Assembly: GCA_016223145.1 (NCBI GenBank)
Contig: JACRPN010000005.1
Coordinates: 339,864-403,863, forward strand
Reading direction: 5' to 3'
DNA from: Armatimonadota bacterium
GTDB lineage: Bacteria; Armatimonadota; Fimbriimonadia; Fimbriimonadales; Fimbriimonadaceae
DNA: 64,000 nt
In this document: one piece after another, positions 25,597-34,132 of the stretch
How positions within the stretch are numbered: position 1 is the first letter of the stretch
Layout of the letters: each line of letters opens with the position of its first letter
The notes under the pieces: generated by a model
Seen by the model: the letters and a program-made list of their open reading frames with translations, nothing else
Told to the model about the DNA's origin: nothing
The model's database searches: none
Program-made: the position numbers and the translations under genes

Positions 25597-26920
25597 TCGC
25601 GTCTCCCAATTCTTTGCGCCCGATTTCGATCATCCGCAGCAGGCGCTGGACCACCTGCGGATGCTGATCGGCGACGTTTGTCGTCTCTGCCGGGTCCTTT
25701 TTTAGGTCAAACAGCGACAGTTCGATCTCCTGCGTCACCTCTCCGGCGGATTTGCCGTCGCGGCCTGCGGGCTCAGTCTGATGGCGATGCCTGTGTGGCA
25801 CATGCAGCTTCCAGTCTCCGCTGCGGACAGCCTGCAACTGGTCGGGCCAATAATAGTAGAACCACTTCCAAGGGGTCCTCGCGCCCGGTTCGCCGGAGAT
25901 AAGCGGCCGGATATCGTGCCCGTCGATCTTGGCCTCCGGCAACTTTGCCCCCGCAAGCGCGGCAATGGTGGGAAGCAAGTCCATGGTCGAGGCCACCTCG
26001 TCACACACGGCGCCGGCTGGGACCCTTCCCGGCCAGCGAAAGATCCCGGGTACGCGGAATCCGGCCTCAAACGTCGTGCCCTTGCCCTCTCGGAAGCCTC
26101 CCGACGAGCCGGCGTGATCGCCATAGGGACGCCAAGGGCCGTTGTCTGAGGAGAAAACGACGAGCGTGTCCTTGTCCAGGCCGGTCTGGCGAAGCGTCTT
26201 GAGGATCTCTCCAACCGACCAGTCGATCTCTTGGACCACGTCGCCATAGAGCCCGGCGCCGCTCTTTCCCAGGAAGCGCTCGCTCGCCGCGAGGGGCACG
26301 TGCGGCATGGAGTGCGGCAGATAAAGGAAGAAGGGGCGGTCTCGGTTGGCGCGGATGAACTCGGTGGCGATCCGCGTGTACTTTTGGGTGAGCTGGGCCG
26401 TATCGTCGAGCGTCTTCACCTCCTCGATCCGCTTGTCGTTTCGATAGAGCCACAGCGGAGGCCAGGCGTTTCGATTGGGCGGCCACATGTCGTGCGAATA
26501 GGGTAGGCCGTAGAACGTGTCAAAGCCTTGTCGGGTGGGAAGGAGGTTATTGACGCCGAGGTGCCACTTGCCCACGCACGCCGTGGCGTATCCGAGCGGC
26601 TTGAGGATGCTCGCAATGTTCGCTTCCCCGGGGTTCAGACCGGTCCTGGACTCCGGGCCGAGCACCTCCGGCACGCTGACACGCACGGGGTAGCAGCCCG
26701 TCATCAGCGCTGCCCGCGAAGGGCTGCACGCCGGTGAGGCGACATAGAAGCTGGTGAAGCGCGTCCCTTCCTTCGCCATCCGGTCGAGGTTGGGGGTCAT
26801 GTAGGCTCTGTTGCCGTAGCAGCTTAGGTCCCCGTAGCCCAAATCGTCGCAGTAGATGACCACGAAGTTGGGTGGCCGAGAGGCCACCGTCATGGCGAGT
26901 GCGGCAAGCCCAAGGATCAC
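25544..26920 (-). CDS. Exported arylsulfatase, C-S-P-S-R type
   Basis: The product has 458 residues and starts with GTG. Signal peptide: about 1-15. Metal pair D25-D26 in IYCDDLGYGDLSCYG; formylglycine site C65-S-P-S-R69. Downstream are CVGKWHLG, LPHSMPHVPLAAS, VVFSSDNGPW and a C-terminal WKLHVPHRHRHQTEP segment, typical of arylsulfatase A/N-acetylgalactosamine-6-sulfatase-like enzymes. TAGAAT lies exactly 6 nt before the GTG with no Shine-Dalgarno, indicating a leaderless mRNA. It is divergent from the next sulfatase (71 bp) and convergent and overlapping with the previous one. Confidence 0.94.
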   Translation of the reverse strand: MILGLAALAMTVASRPPNFVVIYCDDLGYGDLSCYGNRAYMTPNLDRMAKEGTRFTSFYVASPACSPSRAALMTGCYPVRVSVPEVLGPESRTGLNPGEANIASILKPLGYATACVGKWHLGVNNLLPTRQGFDTFYGLPYSHDMWPPNRNAWPPLWLYRNDKRIEEVKTLDDTAQLTQKYTRIATEFIRANRDRPFFLYLPHSMPHVPLAASERFLGKSGAGLYGDVVQEIDWSVGEILKTLRQTGLDKDTLVVFSSDNGPWRPYGDHAGSSGGFREGKGTTFEAGFRVPGIFRWPGRVPAGAVCDEVASTMDLLPTIAALAGAKLPEAKIDGHDIRPLISGEPGARTPWKWFYYYWPDQLQAVRSGDWKLHVPHRHRHQTEPAGRDGKSAGEVTQEIELSLFDLKKDPAETTNVADQHPQVVQRLLRMIEIGRKELGDAITKTKGAEVRPPGKVEG

Positions 26921-26991
26921 GGGCTCATTCTACTGCGGCAGAAAGTGATCGCGGGAGGCGAGCTTTCGTCTATGCTGAAACGGGGAAGGAT

Positions 26992-28338
26992 ATGAGAAGC
27001 CTCAAGATCGCCGCTTTGGCCGCCATCCTCACGGTGGGAGGCGCGACGCAGCCCGGCGCAGCCGCTCCTGCTCATTCGAAAGCGGCCGCCAAGCCCAATA
27101 TCGTGCTGATCGTGGCGGACGACCTAGGCTACGGCGAATTGGGCTGCTACGGCGGCAAGGAGGTCCCCACCCCGAACATCGACTCGCTCGCCAAAGACGG
27201 GGTGCGGCTAACCGACGGCTATGTGAGCTGCCCCGTGTGTGCGCCAACGCGAGCAGGCCTGATGACCGGCCGGTATGGCCCTCGATTCGGCTTCGAGCTC
27301 AACCCCGGCCCGCAGCAGAATGCCTCAAGCGGATTCGGCCTTCCGAAATCGGAGAAGACCCTGGCAGAGAGGCTGAAGGCAGAGGGGTACGCGACCGGAA
27401 TGGTGGGCAAGTGGCACCTTGGCTACAAGGATGGCCTGACGCCCCCCGACCGCGGTTTTGACAGCTTCTTCGGTTTCCTGGGTGGCGCGCACAACTACCG
27501 AAGAAGCGGGCAAGGCGGCGCGATCTTGCGAGGAAAAGAGAAGACCACAGGGGCCGCCTACCTGACGTATGCCTTCGGGCGAGAAGCGGTCGGATTCATC
27601 GAGGCAAACAAGCGCCACCCGTTTTTCCTCTATCTTCCCTTCAACGCGGTGCATGCACCTCTTCAGGCGCCCACGCGGCTCGCCGAGAAAACGGCCTCGT
27701 TCCCAGAAGGTAAGCGGCGAACGTTCGCCGGCATGCTCATGGCGATGGATGAAGCGGTTGGCCAGGTCCTGGCTACGCTCAGGAAGAGCGGCCTCGACGA
27801 GAACACACTGGTGATCTTCATCTCGGACAACGGCGGACCCACCCCACAAACGACCTCCTCCAACGGGCCGCTACGGGGGTTCAAGGGCCAGACCTGGGAA
27901 GGCGGGATCCGGGTCCCAATGCTGGTCCGCTGGAAGGAGAAGCTCCCTGCTGGAAAGGAGTTTAGGGAACCGGTGATTGCGCTGGACATCGTGCCCACCG
28001 TACTCGGCGCCGCTGGCAAGCCGATTTCCGCTGATGAGAAGCTGGACGGGGTGAACTTGCTTCCCTTCTTAACCGGCGGCGACAAGGGCGCCCCGCACGA
28101 TCTGCTCTATTGGCGCTTCGGCCAGCAGTACGCCCTCCGGGAGGGTGACTGGAAGCTGGTCACAGCGCAAGGAACGACGGACGCCCTGTTTGACCTCGCA
28201 AAGGACATCGCTGAGAAGAACAACTTGGCGGCCGACGAGCCCACGCGCGTTCGTGCGATGAAGGCCAAGTGGGAGGCCTGGTCCAAGACGTTGATGGCCC
28301 CAAAATGGGGTCGCAACAGCGGTAAGGTCGAAGACTGA
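26992..28338 (+). CDS. Exported sulfatase, C-A-P-T-R type
   Basis: The product has 448 residues. Signal peptide: about 1-24. Metal pair D43-D44 in IVADDLGYGELGCYGG; formylglycine site C83-A-P-T-R87 in CPVCAPTRAGLMTG. GMVGKWHLGYKDGLTPPDRGFDSFFGFLGGAHNY and VIFISDNGGPTPQTTSSNGPLRGFKGQTWEGGIRVPM are the family blocks. GGGGAAGG directly before ATG 26992 is the Shine-Dalgarno. It is followed after 19 bp by the anSME gene, so maturase and substrate are co-transcribed. Confidence 0.95.
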   Translation: MRSLKIAALAAILTVGGATQPGAAAPAHSKAAAKPNIVLIVADDLGYGELGCYGGKEVPTPNIDSLAKDGVRLTDGYVSCPVCAPTRAGLMTGRYGPRFGFELNPGPQQNASSGFGLPKSEKTLAERLKAEGYATGMVGKWHLGYKDGLTPPDRGFDSFFGFLGGAHNYRRSGQGGAILRGKEKTTGAAYLTYAFGREAVGFIEANKRHPFFLYLPFNAVHAPLQAPTRLAEKTASFPEGKRRTFAGMLMAMDEAVGQVLATLRKSGLDENTLVIFISDNGGPTPQTTSSNGPLRGFKGQTWEGGIRVPMLVRWKEKLPAGKEFREPVIALDIVPTVLGAAGKPISADEKLDGVNLLPFLTGGDKGAPHDLLYWRFGQQYALREGDWKLVTAQGTTDALFDLAKDIAEKNNLAADEPTRVRAMKAKWEAWSKTLMAPKWGRNSGKVED

Positions 28339-28357
28339 ACCTCGCCCCCATTCGCCC

Positions 28358-29623
28358 ATGAACAAGCTCAAGTACGCCGTGCCTGCGGAAGCCGCCCGCA
28401 AGCCTCGGAGCTTTCACCTCCTTGCAAAGCCTACGGGCGCTGTCTGCAACCTCGATTGCACCTACTGCTACTACCTCTCCAAGGAGGCACTGTATCCGGG
28501 TTCGCCTTTTCGCATGTCCGACGAGGTGCTTGAGAGCTATGTCCGGCAACTCCTCGAGGCGGTCGAGGCGCCGGAGGTCCAGATCGCTTTTCAGGGCGGC
28601 GAGCCCACCCTGATGGGCCTCGAGTTCTTTGAACGGGCTGTCGAGCTTGCGAGGAAGGTTCGCCGAAGCGGGCAGACCCTCTCCTTCAGCCTGCAGACCA
28701 ACGGCACCCGCATCGACGAGGCGTGGTGTGAGTTCTTCAAGCGAAACAGGGTTCTTGTGGGGCTCAGCATAGATGGGCCGAAGGACGTGCACGACACCTA
28801 CCGCGTAAACAAGGGAGGGAAGGGCACGTTCGACAGGGTCCTGCAAGCCTGGAACGACATGAAGCGAACCGGGGTGGACGTGAACGTGCTCTGCACGGTA
28901 CACGCGGCGAACCAAGACCGGGGGCTGGAGGTGTATCGCTTCTTCAGGGACGAATTAGGGGCAGAGTTCGTCCAGTTCATCCCGATCGTCGAGCGCGTCA
29001 CCACCGAGAACGCCGTCCTTGCCGAGCAGGGCTGGCACACACGGCCCGGTGGCGAGCGTCCGCTCTACGAGCAGACGGGCTCAGCGGTGACGAGCCGATC
29101 TGTCAGTCCGGACGCCTACGGGCGGTTTCTCTGCGACATCTTTGATGAGTGGGTGCAGCGAGACGTCGGAAAGGTCTTCGTCCAGATGTTCGATGTGACT
29201 CTGGGGTCCTATTTCGGCCTACATTCCCTATGCATCTTCGCCCCGACTTGCGGCGAGGCTCTGGCGCTGGAGCACAACGGCGATCTCTATTCTTGCGACC
29301 ACTTCGTAGAGCCGCGCTTCCGACTCGGGAACATCTTGGAGCGGCGGATGGCAGACTTGGTGGAACTGCCGCTTCAAAGGAAGTTTGGGCGCGACAAGCG
29401 AGACACCTTGCCGCAGATGTGCCGGAAGTGCGACGTGCGTTTTGCCTGCAACGGAGGCTGCCCAAAGGACCGCTTTGCCTGCACACCGGACGGCGAAGAG
29501 GGGCTCAACTACCTCTGCCCCGGATTCATGGCGTTCTTTCGGCACTCGAAGCCAAAGATGGAGCGCATGGCGGAGCTGCTGAGACGCGGAAGGCTCGCAG
29601 CCGAGATCATGAAGGAGGCCTGA
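28358..29623 (+). CDS. Anaerobic sulfatase-maturating enzyme (radical SAM, SPASM)
   Basis: This 421-residue cytoplasmic enzyme oxidises the active-site Cys or Ser of sulfatases to C-alpha-formylglycine before export. The radical-SAM cluster is C30-x3-C34-x2-C37 in KPTGAVCNLDCTYCYYLSKE, a sequence typical of anSME. QGGEPTL is the SAM-binding GGE motif. The C-terminal SPASM domain, with two auxiliary [4Fe-4S] clusters, shows CIFAPTCGEALALEHNGDLYSCDHFV and CRKCDVRFACNGGCPKDRF. All five sulfatases in this window have Cys at the modified position, so this one enzyme could mature them all. It is in an operon between two sulfatases. Confidence 0.96.
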   Translation: MNKLKYAVPAEAARKPRSFHLLAKPTGAVCNLDCTYCYYLSKEALYPGSPFRMSDEVLESYVRQLLEAVEAPEVQIAFQGGEPTLMGLEFFERAVELARKVRRSGQTLSFSLQTNGTRIDEAWCEFFKRNRVLVGLSIDGPKDVHDTYRVNKGGKGTFDRVLQAWNDMKRTGVDVNVLCTVHAANQDRGLEVYRFFRDELGAEFVQFIPIVERVTTENAVLAEQGWHTRPGGERPLYEQTGSAVTSRSVSPDAYGRFLCDIFDEWVQRDVGKVFVQMFDVTLGSYFGLHSLCIFAPTCGEALALEHNGDLYSCDHFVEPRFRLGNILERRMADLVELPLQRKFGRDKRDTLPQMCRKCDVRFACNGGCPKDRFACTPDGEEGLNYLCPGFMAFFRHSKPKMERMAELLRRGRLAAEIMKEA

Positions 29624-29652
29624 GACCTCGCCGCCTGCGGTAAATTCCCTCC

Positions 29653-31116
29653 ATGGTTCTTGGGCTCTTGCCGCTCTTGGCCTTTACCGTCGCGAATCGT
29701 CCCCCTAACATCATCCTCGTGATGGCGGACGACCTGGGTTTTGGCGAGCTTGGCTGCTTTGGCCAAACCAAGATTAAGACCCCCAATATCGACCGCCTTG
29801 CATCCGAGGGGGTCCGATTCACCCGTTTCTACTCGGCCAGCACCGTGTGCGCTCCCACCCGCTGCTGCCTGCTGACAGGCAAGCACACGGGCCATGCGGC
29901 GATTCGAGGCAACAAGGAGGTCGGCGGCTGGGGCCTGAATGAGGGCGAGGGCCAGGCGCCCCTTCCGACATCGGAGGCGACCCTCGCCGAAATGCTGCGA
30001 CGGCGGGGTTATGCGACAGCCTGCGTCGGTAAATGGGGGCTCGGCGGTCCGGGCTCAGAAGGGCACCCACTCAAGCATGGCTTCGACTTCTTCTTCGGGT
30101 ATCTGTGCCAGCGTCAGGCTCACAACTACACGCCGACCCACCTATGGCGCAATAACGACGTGTACCTTCTAGAACAAAACCGCTATTTTGCCGCCCACCA
30201 AAAGCTCCAAAGGGCGCAGGATGCCGACGCGGCGTTCGAACAGTACATGGGGCCCCAGTACGCCCCCGCCGTCACACACCAGCAAGCAGAAGACTTCATC
30301 AGGGACAACAGAGCGAAGCCATTCTTCCTTTACTATGCTTCCACACTGCCCCATGGTGCGCTCCAGGCGCCGAAGGAGTGGGTCGGCCGCTATCCGCGTG
30401 AATGGGATCCGCAGCCCTATCTTGGCCAGAACAGCTATCTTCCAAACCTGAGGCCAAGAGCATCCTATGCGGCGATGATCAGCTATCTGGACGAGTGCGT
30501 GGGCAAGTTAACGAAGCTCGTGGACGATTTGGGCCTCTCGGGAGACACGATGTTCCTATTCAAGGCGGACAATGGCACTGCCCCCAATGCCGGAGTGGAC
30601 AGGGCGTTTTTCAACTCGCTTGGCGGGTTGCGGGGGATGAAAACGAACCTCTATGAGGGCGGAATCCGCGTTCCGTTCATCGCGAGGTGGAAGGGCCGTT
30701 TCTTGCCGGGAGTCGTGGAGGGTCGCCCTTGGGCAAGCTACGACGTCATGCCCTCGCTTGCCGAACTCTCGGGGGCGAGGATGCCTGCCGGTGCCGATGG
30801 AGTCAGCTTTGCTCCGCTGCTCAGAGGTGAGCAGCAGAAGAAGACTCATGAGTTTCTGTACTTTGAGTACCCGGAGGGATCTCAACAGCAGGCGGTGATC
30901 TCGCGAGATCTGAAGCTGATTCGTCCCAGCCTTAAGGGCGATCCCGGCAAGGCAGAGCTCTATGACCTGGAATCTGACCCAGGTGAAACGAAGGACTTGG
31001 CAGCTACCAGGCCGCGGGACGTCGAACGGCTGCTGGCGATCGCGAGAAGAGAGCACCGTTCCTCCAAGGCCTTTCCCATTGCAGCTCTCGATGGAAAGCC
31101 AACTCCCCGCCGCTAG
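29653..31116 (+). CDS. Exported sulfatase, C-A-P-T-R type
   Basis: The product has 487 residues. Signal peptide: about 1-15. Metal pair D26-D27 in VMADDLGFGELGCFGQ; formylglycine site C66-A-P-T-R70, unusually followed by two more Cys (C-C-L-L-T-G). CVGKWGLGGPGSEG has Gly in place of the more common His after KW; the Lys is kept. HNYTPTHLW, YYASTLPHGALQAP and MFLFKADNGTAPNAGVDRAFF are family blocks. TAAATT plus exactly 6 nt precedes ATG 29653, so the gene may have its own leaderless promoter as well as read-through from anSME. Confidence 0.94.
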   Translation: MVLGLLPLLAFTVANRPPNIILVMADDLGFGELGCFGQTKIKTPNIDRLASEGVRFTRFYSASTVCAPTRCCLLTGKHTGHAAIRGNKEVGGWGLNEGEGQAPLPTSEATLAEMLRRRGYATACVGKWGLGGPGSEGHPLKHGFDFFFGYLCQRQAHNYTPTHLWRNNDVYLLEQNRYFAAHQKLQRAQDADAAFEQYMGPQYAPAVTHQQAEDFIRDNRAKPFFLYYASTLPHGALQAPKEWVGRYPREWDPQPYLGQNSYLPNLRPRASYAAMISYLDECVGKLTKLVDDLGLSGDTMFLFKADNGTAPNAGVDRAFFNSLGGLRGMKTNLYEGGIRVPFIARWKGRFLPGVVEGRPWASYDVMPSLAELSGARMPAGADGVSFAPLLRGEQQKKTHEFLYFEYPEGSQQQAVISRDLKLIRPSLKGDPGKAELYDLESDPGETKDLAATRPRDVERLLAIARREHRSSKAFPIAALDGKPTPRR

Positions 31117-31219
31117 TGCCGCGGGCATCATGCCCATGGATCCGGGGTTCCCCTTGCTTGGCCTTTTCGCCTCTCAACGTATCATGGGCATCTTGCCAAA
31201 AGACACGTCCGGTCCATCT

Positions 31220-32143
31220 TTAGTCGATGCGGCTTCTGGCCAAGAGCAGCTTTCTCGTCCGGAACGAGCCCAGCGCTAGGGTCTCCTGCTCCTCAAACCC
31301 ATCCAGTTTGACCGAGCCATCGGCAAAAACCGACAGCCGGGAGAAGCCGCAGTTCGCGATTTCCGGCCCGTCGATCACAGAGCGCAAGACCGTATACGGG
31401 ATGCCTTGGATCGTGCGCAGACGATTCTGATGAAAGTGCCCCTGAAAGACCGCGGCGACCTTCCCCGACTTGGTGAGGACCTGGCGGACCCGCTCATGGT
31501 TGCGCACGCTCATCGTGGGCATTCCGTCGAGCAACTGGTGCGAAAACACCACCACAGGCCCTTTGGCGCTGGAGAGCTGACGCCCAATCCAGTCGATCTG
31601 CTTTTCCGGGATGAAGCTGTCTTGCCAGTCGTATCTCCCCATGGCGTAGTCGGCGCCATCTGACCGGTGACAAGCGTCCAGGCACAGGAACCGGACCCCA
31701 TTGATGTCGAAGGCCTCGTAGGTACCCGCCGACTTGGTGACTTCGGCATAACGGTCCTTGTCCATCCTGTTCAGGCAGTGGTTCCCCATGATGAAGTGGT
31801 AGGGGATTCCCGTCTCCAGGAACCGCTGCGCGACCGTGCGTGCGGCCATTTCCTCGGCGAGGTCGGTCTTGTGGGAGTCGATCAGGTCACCCAAGTGAAC
31901 CAGTCGGTCGGGCGCCAGCGGAACCAACTTGCTGAGGGCGAAGTTCACCTTCGAGAGCGACGCACGGTAGCACCGCGACCCCATGTCGATCTTGTTGGCG
32001 TGGTGAATGTCCGTCAGGAGCCCGATCGTAGCAAGCGGCTTCCCGCCATCGAACGCAGCCCAGGCCCTCCCGGACGCGAGTCCGGCAAGAACAAGTGACC
32101 CCTGGCCCAGAAAGGCCCTACGCGATAGTCCTCCGCCCACCAA
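31220..32143 (-). CDS. Tat-exported calcineurin-like metallophosphoesterase
   Basis: The product has 307 residues. The N-terminus carries a twin-arginine signal (SRRAFLGQGSLVLAGLASGRAWA). Metal ligands follow the family order: D-x-H in LLTDIHHANK, G-D-L-I-D in HLGDLIDSHK, G-N-H in IMGNHCLN, H in VVFSHQLLDG and G-H-x-H in FQGHFHQN. It acts on a phosphoester in the periplasm; the substrate is unknown. The start appears to be a TTG with TACAAT 8 nt upstream and no Shine-Dalgarno. It lies downstream of nuoC on the same strand after 79 bp. Confidence 0.88.
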   Translation of the reverse strand: MVGGGLSRRAFLGQGSLVLAGLASGRAWAAFDGGKPLATIGLLTDIHHANKIDMGSRCYRASLSKVNFALSKLVPLAPDRLVHLGDLIDSHKTDLAEEMAARTVAQRFLETGIPYHFIMGNHCLNRMDKDRYAEVTKSAGTYEAFDINGVRFLCLDACHRSDGADYAMGRYDWQDSFIPEKQIDWIGRQLSSAKGPVVVFSHQLLDGMPTMSVRNHERVRQVLTKSGKVAAVFQGHFHQNRLRTIQGIPYTVLRSVIDGPEIANCGFSRLSVFADGSVKLDGFEEQETLALGSFRTRKLLLARSRID

Positions 32144-32222
32144 TAGGCGCTATTGTAGGACAGGAATTCGCAAACGCAAAGAGATAGTACTGCTGAAAAG
32201 GTACTAAAGAACCCGCAATTCC

Positions 32223-32819
32223 CTACCTGCCGCCGACATCTTCAGTACCAGCCTTGCCTTCCCAGCTTTCGCCGGCGTGCGGCATCTGCAGGTCTTCGAT
32301 CGCCGGTCCACGGTCTCCCTGGTCGAAGAGAACGTCCTCGCCTCCCAATGGATACTCCTTGCGCAAGGGGAAACCCACCCAATCGTCGGGAAGCAAGAAC
32401 CGCTGCTTCTGCTCGTTGCCCTCGAATACCACGCCATAGAGATCCCACACTTCGCGCTCGGGATATTCGGCGCCAAGGTACACGGGCACCAAACTTGGCA
32501 CCTTCTGGCCGTCGTCGACGCCCACTTTCAGAAAGAGCCGCAATCCAAGGTGTAACGAATACAAGTTATAGATGACCTCGAACCGCTCTGACAGGTCGCG
32601 TTCGTGGTCCCATTTGCTGTAATCCGCCCCAAGACACTCGCCGAAATAGGTGAACTGCATCGCCGGGTCGTTCTTGAGGAAATCGGCCACCTCGCGAATG
32701 CTCTCGCGGGCCACGCAGACAAAGGTGTCCCCACAGGATTCCTTCACCTTCAGCACCTTGCCGCCGAACTTGGCCTGAAGCGCCTTGACGTCGGGCCGAT
32801 CCACTGCGGTCTGGCTCAT
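32223..32819 (-). CDS. nuoC: NADH-quinone oxidoreductase subunit C (30-kDa)
   Basis: This 198-residue peripheral subunit of complex I lies next to NuoB and NuoD in the hydrophilic arm. Family blocks: MQFTYFGECLGADYS, YNLYSLHLGLRLFLKV and YLGAEYPEREVWDLYGVVFEGN, the last being the 30-kDa signature (E-R-E-x-x-D-x-x-G). FLLPDDWVGFPLRKEYPL is the conserved end. It overlaps nuoA by ATGA. It is a separate NuoC, not a NuoCD fusion. Neither nuoB nor nuoD is adjacent, which is unusual. Confidence 0.95.
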   Translation of the reverse strand: MSQTAVDRPDVKALQAKFGGKVLKVKESCGDTFVCVARESIREVADFLKNDPAMQFTYFGECLGADYSKWDHERDLSERFEVIYNLYSLHLGLRLFLKVGVDDGQKVPSLVPVYLGAEYPEREVWDLYGVVFEGNEQKQRFLLPDDWVGFPLRKEYPLGGEDVLFDQGDRGPAIEDLQMPHAGESWEGKAGTEDVGGR

Positions 32820-33250
32820 GAGCCCGCTCCAACAGCCTGAGGTTCGGCGTCGGGCGTCGTGCCCTTGGCGAGCGAGACCGTATCATCCCATTCCAGCGCG
32901 CCAACGCGGATAGCGTAGACGTATCCGAGAACCCAAGTGGACATGTAGATCAGCACCTCGATGAAGCTGAAGACCTGAAACGCCGGGCTTCCGTGCTTGA
33001 AATAGGCCATCCAGCCCCAAAGGAACACGATTTCGATGTCGAACAGAACGAAGAGGATTGCCACCAGATAGAACTTGATCGGAAAGCGTTCGCGAGCCGA
33101 CCCGATCGGCTGCACGCCGCACTCATAGGGCGATTCCTTGTACGGGGTGACTTTCTTGGGCCCCAGAATGGTGCTCGCCAGGATCATCACCACGCTGATC
33201 AGCCCAGCCACCAAGACCAGCATCAAGAGGCCGAGGTACCCGCTGTCCAT
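32816..33250 (-). CDS. nuoA: NADH-quinone oxidoreductase subunit A
   Basis: This 144-residue membrane subunit of complex I has three TM helices (about 6-28, 63-83, 92-113). The conserved loop is YKESPYECGVQPIGSARERFPIKFYLVAILFVLFDIEIVFLWGW, including the Cys of the deactive-state loop and the FDIE helix. ATG 33250 has TAAACT 8 nt upstream and no Shine-Dalgarno. It is followed directly by nuoC; the usual nuoB between them is missing. It is divergent from rsmA with under 45 bp between the starts. Confidence 0.96.
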   Translation of the reverse strand: MDSGYLGLLMLVLVAGLISVVMILASTILGPKKVTPYKESPYECGVQPIGSARERFPIKFYLVAILFVLFDIEIVFLWGWMAYFKHGSPAFQVFSFIEVLIYMSTWVLGYVYAIRVGALEWDDTVSLAKGTTPDAEPQAVGAGS

Positions 33251-33292
33251 TGAGTCGGAGTTTACCTACGGAGCCCATAATCTTCCATCGCA

Positions 33293-34132
33293 CTGCTCGA
33301 TCTCACCGAACGATCTCAGCTCCGCGTCTTTCTGGCAAAGCACGACCTTCGGGCCAGGAAGGGGTATGGGCAGCATTTTCTTTGCTCCTCGAAGGTCGTC
33401 CAGGCCATTCTCGCGGAACTCAATGGAATCGCCGGCGTGCTGGAGGTGGGTCCCGGGCCGGGGGTTCTGACCCAGGCTTTGGCAGACGAAATGCGCAAGG
33501 TGGCGGCGGTCGAGCTGGACCCGCGCATGGCCGGCGCGCTGTCAGAGTCCGCCCCGCTCGCCGAGGTGCTGATCGCGGATGCTCTCAAGGCGGACCTCAG
33601 CGGCCTTCTGGACCGGCTTCCCGCACCCAGGGCCATCGTCTCCAACATGCCTTACAACATCACGGGTCCTCTGCTGGGGAGGTTTGCAGAAGTTCGCGGC
33701 CAGATCGATCGCGCCGTGCTGATGATGCAGAAGGAGGTCGGTGACCGCATCCTCGCCGAGCCGGGCAGCTCGGACCGAGGAGCGCTAAGCGTGTGCCTGC
33801 AGGCGCAGTTCTCAATTCGCAAGGTCTGTGTCGTGCCGCCGGGGGCGTTCGATCCACCGCCCAAAGTGGACAGCATCGTACTGAGACTGATCCCTCGCCA
33901 CTTGCAAGGCTCGGAGAACCAGGAGTCTCGGTTCTTTGGGTTGGTACGTGCCGGGTTTGCGCAGCCTAGAAAAACGCTCCTGAACAACCTGGGCGGAACG
34001 TACGGCAAGCCGGAGGTCGAGCGCCTGCTTGCTTCATTGGAACTAGATCCGAGAATTCGGCCCCACATGCTCGATCTCGAGCAGTGGCGTCAGGTTTCAC
34101 GAGCTTTGGAGCCAACCGATGGGCAAGTTTGA
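33293..34132 (+). CDS. rsmA: 16S rRNA (adenine1518/1519-N6)-dimethyltransferase, non-canonical start
   Basis: The enzyme dimethylates two adjacent adenosines in helix 45 of 16S rRNA. Motifs: DLRARKGYGQHFLCSSKVVQAIL (N-terminal RNA-binding and SAM-entry segment), VLEVGPGPGVLTQAL (motif I), the acidic loop VAAVELDPRMAG, and SNMPYNITGPLL (motif IV, N-[ML]-P-Y). PPPKVDSIVLRL lies in the C-terminal part. GTG 33437 would cut off the conserved GQHFL segment, yet between the upstream in-frame stop (TAA 33278) and that segment there is no ATG, GTG or TTG. The start is therefore probably CTG 33293 (279 aa) or ATC 33287. Its stop lies 11 bp inside queG. Confidence 0.88.
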   Translation: MLDLTERSQLRVFLAKHDLRARKGYGQHFLCSSKVVQAILAELNGIAGVLEVGPGPGVLTQALADEMRKVAAVELDPRMAGALSESAPLAEVLIADALKADLSGLLDRLPAPRAIVSNMPYNITGPLLGRFAEVRGQIDRAVLMMQKEVGDRILAEPGSSDRGALSVCLQAQFSIRKVCVVPPGAFDPPPKVDSIVLRLIPRHLQGSENQESRFFGLVRAGFAQPRKTLLNNLGGTYGKPEVERLLASLELDPRIRPHMLDLEQWRQVSRALEPTDGQV

